A stretch of 6,233 nt of DNA from a bacterium BMS3Bbin02 (GTDB taxonomy: Bacteria > Actinomycetota > Acidimicrobiia > Spongiisociales > UBA5794). The notes under the pieces were generated by a model. The model was not told where the DNA came from. It made no database searches and saw nothing but the letters and a program-made list of their open reading frames with translations. The translations under genes and the position numbers were made by a program. The DNA lies in contig BDTL01000231.1 of the NCBI GenBank assembly GCA_002898115.1, forward strand, positions 1-6,233. Direction: 5' to 3'. Positions 1 through 5,030 of this stretch are shown here, in pieces (the stretch's first letter is position 1; each line of letters starts with the position of its first letter).

Positions 1-711
1 GAAGCGATAACACGGGTCAAGGATGCGGGGATTACGCCCATCATGATCACTGGCGATAACACCCGGACCGCATCGACCGTGGCGGCCCGGGTGGGTATCG
101 ATGACGTGCTCGCCGAGGTCCTGCCTGCGGGGAAGGCCGCCGAGATCCGCCGACTCCAGGAGACCGGGAAGCGGGTGATGATGGTTGGAGACGGAATCAA
201 CGATGCTCCGGCGCTCACCCAGGCCGACATCGGTGTCGCCATCGGTGCCGGGACTGACATCGCAATCGAGTCCGCCGACATTGTGATCATGAGCGGCCGG
301 CTCGGTTCCGTCATGGACGCGCATTCGATAGGTGTGTCGTCTTATCGAAAGACGAAGCAGAACCTGGTGCTCGCGTTTGCGTTTAACGGTATTGGCGTTC
401 TTGCCGCGGTGTCAGGTCTGGTGAGTCCGGTGTGGGCGATGATCGCGATGATCTCCTCGGTTACCGCAGTGCTTGCGAACTCCTTCGGAGGTCAACTCCT
501 GCGCGGCGAAAAACTCAACACGAGATATCAATCCGTCACCCAGGACGACCACCACGGTGACTCGGACGAACCGGAGAACACGGATTCATTCCAAACGGAT
601 CGCACGCCACTGGCCGATGTCCGCATCGACGGCCACACCGTCCGCATGTGGTCCGGTGTCGCAGCCGCAATCACCACACTGACCCTCCTCGCCGGCATCT
701 GGCAAACGTAA
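1..711 (+). CDS. Heavy-metal P-type ATPase, C-terminal part (5' end outside window)
   Basis: The frame is open from the first base, so this is the last 236 residues of a larger protein. The fragment shows the TGDN motif of the P domain (residues 17-20) and the Mg-binding hinge GDGINDAPAL (63-72). Two membrane helices follow (about 121-139 and 144-160), the second with a MISSVTAVLANS motif resembling the last helix of P1B metal pumps. These enzymes hydrolyse ATP through a phospho-aspartate to move metal ions across the cytoplasmic membrane; the DKTG site and the metal-binding CPx-type helix lie upstream of the window, so the substrate cannot be assigned. The tail is unusual: about 75 residues follow the normal last helix, with an acidic/His stretch (DDHHGDSDEPENTD, 183-196) and a further hydrophobic segment (about 217-234) ending at the C terminus. 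The gene is convergent with its neighbour, so co-transcription with the sigma modules is unlikely. Family assignment is firm; the ion is unknown. Confidence 0.95.
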   Translation, partial: EAITRVKDAGITPIMITGDNTRTASTVAARVGIDDVLAEVLPAGKAAEIRRLQETGKRVMMVGDGINDAPALTQADIGVAIGAGTDIAIESADIVIMSGRLGSVMDAHSIGVSSYRKTKQNLVLAFAFNGIGVLAAVSGLVSPVWAMIAMISSVTAVLANSFGGQLLRGEKLNTRYQSVTQDDHHGDSDEPENTDSFQTDRTPLADVRIDGHTVRMWSGVAAAITTLTLLAGIWQT

Positions 712-777
712 CACCAGATCCTGAGACCCCTCCCACTTCCTTCGCTCCATTGCGGCGTTGATCTGTATCTCCATGGC

Positions 778-810
778 GACAGGGCTCTCACTGCTCACGA
801 GGTCCTTGTC
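778..810. terminator. Possible hairpin terminator between convergent genes
   Basis: GACAGGG (778-784) pairs with CCTTGTC (804-810) through seven base pairs, one of them G-T. CTC (785-787) can add three more pairs with GAG (799-801), leaving a 2-nt bulge and an 11-nt loop. It lies 67 nt after the ATPase stop and reaches into the stop codon of the minus-strand gene. There is no T tract on either strand, so it is not a textbook intrinsic terminator. The rest of the 97-nt gap (712-808) shows nothing recognisable. Confidence 0.3.
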
Positions 811-2374
811 ACATCTCGGGTTCGAGAATTATCCGTAAATCGAGCCTCTCGTTGTGGGGATCGGCGTCGATTTGCCGTCCGGTGCTGTCATAGAAGGTGA
901 TCGTCGCAGTTTCTCCACTCGCCGGGAGCTCGACAGCGACGAGCGCTAAGGACGACTCTGCCCCGAGCCGGACCGGGGAAAGCTCGATCGGTCCCTGGTT
1001 CTCCAGGTCGATGCGTACCGTGACTGTTTCGATTGACACCTCTCCGATCAGTACTACGCCGTCGGTTGTGGCAAAGGGCGGCCAGAATTCGACGTCGCCG
1101 CCCGGGATGAAACCACAGCCGAAGTCGATCATGGACCTGCCCGCACGTTCCAGCCAGGCGCAATCGCCACGGTTGCCGGCGGTAGGGTTTCCTGCCTTCT
1201 TCTCGACCACCTGACCAAAGACGCTCCACCCATTGCCGGAGGCGACGGTGACCGGCTCAGAAACCGGTAGGAACGAGGCGGCGGTGGGTTGGTTCTCGGT
1301 GCCCGGCCCTTCAGATGGCTGAGCACCGATGGCCTCCCACCGCGTTGCAGTCACGGAGCGGACGCGACGAGCCGCCTCGACTACCTCATCCGGCGTCAAC
1401 GCCGCGCTGGTGACGAAATAGGTGACGTCGTCACCGTCGGTCCAGATCACACCCCACGTCAGGGCGTCCACCATCGCCAGCACCCCTGGACGGTCATTGA
1501 TGTCGACACCGCGCGCCTCGCCCCATTGCAAGAACATATCGGGCTCTGTGATCGCAAAGCCCTCGTAGCTCACGATCTCCACCGTTCCGGCTTCGCCCTG
1601 ATATACCAGGACACGTGCGATCGTCTCCGGCGACGGGAACAGCGTCTGTGGACCTTCGTAGATCGGGTTCAAACCGTCGGGAATCGCGTCGCTTGCATCC
1701 CAACTCCGGCGTGCCGTGATCGCCGCGAAGTCGAGAAGCTCGTCGCGAGTGAACCCTTGACCGACCATGAAGTACCGGCGATGACTGACGTCATCTGTCC
1801 ACTCCACTCCGATGGGACCGGCGGGTGAGGCAGTCTCACCGAGATCGAACGAGAATCCGCCGTACTCAACGTTCCGGATCTCGGAGAATGTGCCGAACTT
1901 GTAGATCAACTCGTCCGCTGCATCACCCTCAAGCAGCGCAATGGCCTCGGTGATTCCATTCTCGCCGGTTCGCGTCCATGACTGCATCCGGATGACCGGA
2001 TTGGAGGCTCCGGGGTCGATTGCCATCGACTCCTTGGACGTGATCCTCGCGTCGGGTCCCAGAACCGAAGCGGGATCATCGAGTACGATAAACGGTCCGG
2101 AGACCGACGGGAGATCAGCCCCGGGCGGGGAGGCCCCTCCGGAACGAAACATCAGAGTTACTCCACCCAGGACAACTAACGTCGCCAACGCACCGGCCAC
2201 AGCAGCGAAAACCGCGTTTCGTCGAGCGGGCCGCACCCTGGCGGAGTTGGGCCCACCCGACACCGACGTGAGGGTCAATTCCTCCAGATCCCTCGCCACC
2301 GGTGTCCGATCTACGACGGTTTGGTAGGTTTGCCGAAACGCGGCAATCTCTCTCGAATTCCGATCAATGTCCAT
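809..2374 (-). CDS. Membrane-anchored candidate anti-sigma partner with duplicated outer domain (521 aa)
   Basis: The gene begins inside the end of the upstream ECF sigma gene (11-nt overlap), which makes it a candidate membrane regulator of that sigma factor. The ATG at 2374 is preferred over the adjacent TTG at 2377 because AAAGAGG (2381-2387) sits 6 nt before the ATG. Architecture: a cytoplasmic tail (1-51) with no Cys or His, so no zinc anti-sigma motif; one transmembrane helix (about 52-76, preceded by RPARRN); then an outer part of about 440 residues. That part holds two tandem units of about 100 residues (roughly 126-227 and 247-349). They share a GVxWTD...YFxV...TxDE pattern, at 189-217 (GVEWTDD) and 308-335 (GVIWTDGD), followed by an amphipathic helix. 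A final beta-rich section (about 380-521) carries two Cys (405 and 420) that could form a disulfide. The units recall DUF4367-type sigma-associated domains, but I cannot name the family firmly. The regulatory role is inferred from context. Confidence 0.85.
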   Translation of the reverse strand: MDIDRNSREIAAFRQTYQTVVDRTPVARDLEELTLTSVSGGPNSARVRPARRNAVFAAVAGALATLVVLGGVTLMFRSGGASPPGADLPSVSGPFIVLDDPASVLGPDARITSKESMAIDPGASNPVIRMQSWTRTGENGITEAIALLEGDAADELIYKFGTFSEIRNVEYGGFSFDLGETASPAGPIGVEWTDDVSHRRYFMVGQGFTRDELLDFAAITARRSWDASDAIPDGLNPIYEGPQTLFPSPETIARVLVYQGEAGTVEIVSYEGFAITEPDMFLQWGEARGVDINDRPGVLAMVDALTWGVIWTDGDDVTYFVTSAALTPDEVVEAARRVRSVTATRWEAIGAQPSEGPGTENQPTAASFLPVSEPVTVASGNGWSVFGQVVEKKAGNPTAGNRGDCAWLERAGRSMIDFGCGFIPGGDVEFWPPFATTDGVVLIGEVSIETVTVRIDLENQGPIELSPVRLGAESSLALVAVELPASGETATITFYDSTGRQIDADPHNERLDLRIILEPEM

Positions 2375-2852
2375 CAAGCACCTCTTTCAACGAGCGACGC
2401 GCTAGATACAGATAGCGCTTTATCGTCCCCGGTCGAGCACCCATGAGTCGAGATGTCTCCGCGACCGACAGATCTGCCCAGTACACCAAGAATGTCGCTG
2501 CACGCTGGCGCAATGGCAGGTTCATCACCGCAGACAGAACCTCGGGTTGTGGCTCCGGCCAAGGTGGTTGTGCAGCGTCAACTACGGCAAACGAGGGCCG
2601 TCGTCTACTTCCTACGTTTCGAGCCTGATTCAGGACTGCCCGGAACAGGTAGGCCCGAGCATCCTCGAGGTCGCTGAGCGAACGGCGCTCCAACAGTCGC
2701 AACACCACGGCAGAGACAACATCGTCTGCCGCATCAGGACCAACAAGCGCAGCCGCGTAACGCACCAGATCATCCTTGTGTTTTCTGAAGATCTCGGAAT
2801 CAGAATTGCTCACACTCTTACCACACACCAGACCCGTCCCCGGTTGCATCAC
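2364..2852 (-). CDS. ECF-type RNA polymerase sigma factor, module 1 (162 aa)
   Basis: This is a short sigma-70 family protein that should direct RNA polymerase to a small set of promoters. Region 2 covers about residues 22-85: LVRYAAALVGPDAADDVVS, then YLFRAVLNQARN in the promoter-melting segment. Region 4 covers about 104-158: LPLRQRAATFLVYWADLS, then a helix-turn-helix ending in GTIKRYLYLARRSLKE. Regions 1 and 3 are absent, as usual for ECF factors, and the style is that of the actinobacterial SigE-like group. The usual QE(T/A)F block after DVV is replaced by SAVVLRLL. GTG at 2852 is favoured because GAAGG (2862-2866) lies 9 nt upstream. ATG at 2849 is next door, and in-frame GTGs at 2828 or 2813 would give a length closer to its paralogue at 3045. 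The downstream membrane-protein gene overlaps its end. It diverges from the paralogous sigma gene across a 192-nt control region. Confidence 0.93.
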   Translation of the reverse strand: MMQPGTGLVCGKSVSNSDSEIFRKHKDDLVRYAAALVGPDAADDVVSAVVLRLLERRSLSDLEDARAYLFRAVLNQARNVGSRRRPSFAVVDAAQPPWPEPQPEVLSAVMNLPLRQRAATFLVYWADLSVAETSRLMGARPGTIKRYLYLARRSLKEVLDGH

Positions 2853-2947
2853 CCGCCAGAACCTTCATTGTCGTATATGCCCGAAGGCGCTGTGCGCAGA
2901 CCGACAAACCGAGGCTCGCTACGTGACCAGCGCCGATGGTTTCAATG

Positions 2948-2964
2948 CTCGCTGGGAAAGCGAG
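2948..2964. repeat. Perfect 6-bp inverted repeat with 5-nt loop
   Basis: CTCGCT (2948-2953) is complementary to AGCGAG (2959-2964), with GGGAA between them. It is central in the divergent region and has no T tract, so it reads better as a protein-binding site or leader hairpin than as a terminator. The function is unknown. Confidence 0.4.
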
Positions 2965-3008
2965 GAGAGAATGCTGCGGCTTCGTGTCAGCGAAATGGTC
3001 GAGTCGTG

Positions 3009-3026
3009 GTGTCTAATACATGACAC
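3009..3026 (+). promoter_or_regulatory. GTGTC-N8-GACAC dyad enclosing a -10-like element
   Basis: GTGTC (3009-3013) and GACAC (3022-3026) form a perfect dyad around TAATACAT. The centre offers TAATAC (3014-3019) as a housekeeping -10. Alternatively GTCTAA (3011-3016) equals the -10 consensus of RpoE-type ECF promoters. A further GTGTC lies at 2984-2988, and CGAAAT (2991-2996) is a weak ECF-like -35 with a spacer that is rather short. A start near 3025 would give a leader of about 20 nt before the GTG at 3045. Promoter and operator roles are both inferred. Confidence 0.35.
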
Positions 3027-3044
3027 TCACACGAGGGGGATGAT

Positions 3045-3524
3045 GTGCGGCTCGACTCGCCGGCAGTAACGGATGCGGAAATCTACGCCGAACACGCCAC
3101 TGCGCTCGTTCGGTTTGCAACGGTGCTGGTTGGCCCCAACGACGCCGCCGACGTCGTCTCGTCGGCGGTCCTCAGGGTGCTCAGTTCACCCGGGTGGACG
3201 TCAGTGACGAACCAGCGGAGCTACCTCCACCAGGCGGTAGCGAACGAGGCGCGCAACTTTCGCCGCGGCGAAACAAGAAGACACGACCGAGAAACTCGGG
3301 TCCCCACCGCCAGCGTCTCATACCCACGGGAAGTCCACCCCGAAGTGCGGGCAGCCGTGGCCCGACTCAGTGTCCGACAGAGAGCCACCGTTTACCTCGC
3401 GTATTGGGAAGACATGACGGATCACATGATCGCCGACTACTTGGGGATCAGCGCCGGGTCCGTGCGACGCCACCTGGCAAGGGCTCGCAATCACCTGAGG
3501 AGAGCACTCAATGAAGACCGATGA
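3045..3524 (+). CDS. ECF-type RNA polymerase sigma factor, module 2 (159 aa)
   Basis: This is a second small sigma-70 family factor containing only regions 2 and 4. Region 2 spans about residues 12-75 (LVRFATVLVGPNDAADVVSS, then YLHQAVANEARNFRRGE). Region 4 spans about 99-155 (RLSVRQRATVYLAYWEDMT, then a helix-turn-helix ending SVRRHLARARNHLRRAL). It aligns almost without gaps to the minus-strand sigma at 2364-2852: LVGP near residue 30, ADVVSSAVLRVL matching DDVVSAVVLRLL, and RQRATVYLAYW matching RQRAATFLVYW. The two therefore look like duplicated genes. The start is GTG at 3045, 5 nt after GAGGGGG (3033-3039). The only in-frame alternative region upstream is closed by TGA at 3021. Its 3' end overlaps the next gene by 14 nt. 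Promoter specificity is unknown, and control of its own promoter is only a possibility. Confidence 0.94.
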   Translation: MRLDSPAVTDAEIYAEHATALVRFATVLVGPNDAADVVSSAVLRVLSSPGWTSVTNQRSYLHQAVANEARNFRRGETRRHDRETRVPTASVSYPREVHPEVRAAVARLSVRQRATVYLAYWEDMTDHMIADYLGISAGSVRRHLARARNHLRRALNEDR

Positions 3525-4278
3525 CAAACAAGCAATCCGTGAGGTCCTGGCGTCAATGATTGCTGAGGCACCTCCGCCGACGGATTTCTCGAACCTAACG
3601 GAGATCCAAGTCGTACACACAGCTATTCGTCCACGTCGCTCCCCTCTGGTTGCCGCGCTGGCAGGGTTCGCCGTCGCGGTCGCCGTGATCGGCAGTGTTA
3701 TCGCCATCACGCAGCGCCCCGCACCGGTATCCATCTCCCCGGGGAGTGGGGCCGACGCGTCAATATTTATGGTGCCTGGTGTTATGCCGGACGACCTTGA
3801 ACTCGCCGTCGCCGACATCTGGACCGACGGCTTCAGCACCATGCAGAGTTTCTTGCTCCCCGGGAGGACCGGATGGGTTGAGGGCGACCGGGTCGTAAAC
3901 ATCAATATCAACAACATGGTCGAACAGGCGGGTGGCGACGTCGCCGTATTGGACCTTGTAACCGGAGATCCTGAAGCGTTCTTCGAGGTCCTCCGCCAGC
4001 AGACCAAGGACTCCTACCCCGACTCACAGCTGACGTTTGACGAGATCACCGTTCGCGGACGACCGGCCCTACTCGTGGAACGCACCACAACCGTTGATCC
4101 GAACACTCCGAACGGACCCATTGATGTGGCGATCGGCGTGATAGTTCTCGAAGGAAACGGCATCGTCTCCGAAACCGGCACCCACCAAATTGCACGAGAC
4201 GTCGCCATCGCCATTGCGGAAAGCCTCACACCGGTCACCGCCGAGGACTTCGAGGCCTACACGACCACTCAGCCGTAG
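3511..4278 (+). CDS. Single-pass membrane protein, candidate anti-sigma partner of module 2 (255 aa)
   Basis: The ATG lies 14 nt inside the sigma gene, with GAGGAG (3497-3502) 8 nt upstream, so the two are very probably translationally coupled. The cytoplasmic tail (1-44) contains VLASMIAEAPPPTDFSNL (12-29) and has no Cys, so there is no zinc anti-sigma motif. One transmembrane helix follows (about 45-67, after RPRRSP). The outer part (about 70-255) has no Cys and ends in an amphipathic stretch, IARDVAIAIAESLTPVTAEDFEAY, split here as IARDVAIAIAESL (227-239) and TPVTAEDFEAY (240-250). The same kind of ending, VVEAARRVRSVTATRWEAI, closes the second repeat of the 521-residue partner of module 1. 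The outer domain is therefore probably one copy of the unit duplicated there. The signal sensed is unknown; the regulatory role is inferred from gene order and topology. Confidence 0.86.
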   Translation: MKTDDKQAIREVLASMIAEAPPPTDFSNLTEIQVVHTAIRPRRSPLVAALAGFAVAVAVIGSVIAITQRPAPVSISPGSGADASIFMVPGVMPDDLELAVADIWTDGFSTMQSFLLPGRTGWVEGDRVVNININNMVEQAGGDVAVLDLVTGDPEAFFEVLRQQTKDSYPDSQLTFDEITVRGRPALLVERTTTVDPNTPNGPIDVAIGVIVLEGNGIVSETGTHQIARDVAIAIAESLTPVTAEDFEAYTTTQP

Positions 4279-4493
4279 TCCCCGACCCGGCGGGCACGGT
4301 TTGTCCGGGCTCCATCTGTTCTCACCAGGCCGGGTTCGGCAGCCAGCGACCCTCAACTCGGTCCGGACAAGGACACTCGACTGGGCTGACGAGCAGTACC
4401 GCCATGTCGTACGCCATCCGATGGTTGCAATGCTGGCCTTGCCGGCCATATACCCTTGTGAGGGAGTTGCCGAACGACATGTAGGTCCTAAAC
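4279..4493. other. Non-coding gap between modules 2 and 3 with inverted repeats
   Basis: There is no credible gene here. TTGTCCGG (4301-4308) is complementary to CCGGACAA (4363-4370). Through wobble pairs the stem can extend to 11 bp (4301-4311 with 4360-4370). CCGG-rich pairings also occur, CCCGG (4286-4290) with CCGGG (4305-4309), along with a small GCCG-GGTT-CGGC hairpin (4329-4340). These could form a structured end to the module 2 transcript, but no T tract follows. The second half carries the candidate promoter for module 3. Confidence 0.4.
4425..4454 (+). promoter_or_regulatory. Candidate housekeeping-type promoter of module 3 with dyad in the spacer
   Basis: TTGCAA (4425-4430, 4 of 6 matches to TTGACA) and TATACC (4449-4454, 4 of 6 matches to TATAAT) are separated by 18 nt. 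A start near 4461 would give a leader of about 33 nt to the GTG at 4494. The spacer contains TGGCC-TTGCC-GGCCA (4434-4448), a perfect 5-bp dyad abutting the -10 hexamer, which is a plausible operator position. The evidence is sequence similarity only. Confidence 0.4.
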
Positions 4494-5030
4494 GTGGGTA
4501 GTGATGACCGGGAGTGGTTGGAGGGGATGTGGAATGCGCATGCCGACCTTGTCTTCGCCTACGCAGCGCGCCGACTCGGACCCGAGCGCGCCGAGGACGT
4601 TGTGGCCGACACGTTCGTGGTTGCGTGGCGGAATCGGACACGACGCCCACAACGCGAGCTCCCCTGGCTCTACGGCGTCGCTCGCAGAGTCATCCGGGAC
4701 CGCTATCGCTCGGAGGTCCGCTGGGAGCGCCTCCTGCAACGAGTCGGCCCCGCAGTTCCGGGGGCCGTCGACAGCGTGGCGAGCAGCGCATCAGCCGCTG
4801 TCGCAGCGAACCGGGCACTGGCTGCCCTCAATGAGACAGACAGGGAAACCCTTCTGTTGGTGAGCTGGGAGGGGCTCGGCACACGGGAAGCATCGGCCAC
4901 CATGGGTATCACGCCGGCCGCCTTTCGGATGCGCCTCGCACGGGCGCGGCGCCGCCTGACTGCGCATATGCACGCATCCGGGCTCGAGCAAACAGGGGCT
5001 CCCGATCACAAAGGACGGAGGCACTCATGA
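4494..5030 (+). CDS. ECF-type RNA polymerase sigma factor, module 3 (178 aa)
   Basis: This is a third sigma-70 family factor with regions 2 and 4 only, and more canonical than the other two. Region 2 is at about residues 11-73: HADLVFAYAARRLGPERAED, then VVADTFVVAWR, then ELPWLYGVARRVIRDRYRS in the promoter-melting part. A short Ala/Ser-rich linker (about 95-105) leads to region 4 (about 106-158), with ALNETDRETLLLVSWEGLGT and a helix-turn-helix ending FRMRLARARRRL. The start is GTG at 4494, with AGG (4483-4485) 8 nt upstream; the next in-frame ATG is codon 12, which would cut into region 2. It shares no particular similarity with the module 1 and 2 factors beyond the family, so it is probably not part of the same recent duplication. 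It overlaps the next gene by 4 nt (ATGA), indicating coupled translation. Confidence 0.95.
   Translation: MGSDDREWLEGMWNAHADLVFAYAARRLGPERAEDVVADTFVVAWRNRTRRPQRELPWLYGVARRVIRDRYRSEVRWERLLQRVGPAVPGAVDSVASSASAAVAANRALAALNETDRETLLLVSWEGLGTREASATMGITPAAFRMRLARARRRLTAHMHASGLEQTGAPDHKGRRHS

Larger units (their letters stand above)
2853..3044. promoter_or_regulatory. Divergent control region between two paralogous ECF sigma genes
   Basis: No gene is convincing in these 192 nt. Three structures are visible: a 7-bp inverted repeat GGCGCTG/CAGCGCC (2886-2892 and 2928-2934); a perfect 6-bp hairpin CTCGCT-GGGAA-AGCGAG (2948-2964), whose left arm repeats GCTCGCT from 2914-2920 at 2947-2953; and a GTGTC/GACAC dyad (3009-3026, listed separately). 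On the minus strand ATATAC (2878-2873) resembles a -10 element, but I found no matching -35, and a start there would leave almost no leader for the GTG at 2852. Both sigma operons must be transcribed from this region or from further upstream. Shared or autoregulated control is plausible but inferred. Confidence 0.5.

Noticed and set aside
1289..1828. 179-codon open frame on the plus strand
   Set aside because: It lies wholly antisense to the 521-residue membrane protein, has no recognisable domain, and its composition is that of a complementary-strand shadow.
2547..3023. 158-codon plus-strand frame covering the start of sigma 1 and the divergent gap
   Set aside because: It is antisense to a clear sigma factor, has no convincing ribosome binding site, and its peptide shows no domain.
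3000..3059. 7-bp inverted repeat CGAGTCG/CGACTCG around the sigma 2 ribosome binding site
   Set aside because: The left arm lies upstream of the likely transcript start, so it would probably not be in the mRNA; chance is the simpler explanation.
3040..3069. Mini-frame ATGATG...TAA overlapping the GTG start of sigma 2
   Set aside because: Its ATGs lie directly against the purine-rich site, too close for good initiation, whereas the GTG has proper spacing. The nine-codon peptide has no support.
3318..4007. 229-codon minus-strand frame
   Set aside because: It crosses the end of sigma 2 and the start of its partner, both well supported, and has no recognisable content.
4069..4650. 193-codon minus-strand frame spanning the gap between modules 2 and 3
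   Set aside because: It is Arg/Pro-rich and low in hydrophobic patterning, and it overlaps two real genes in antisense.
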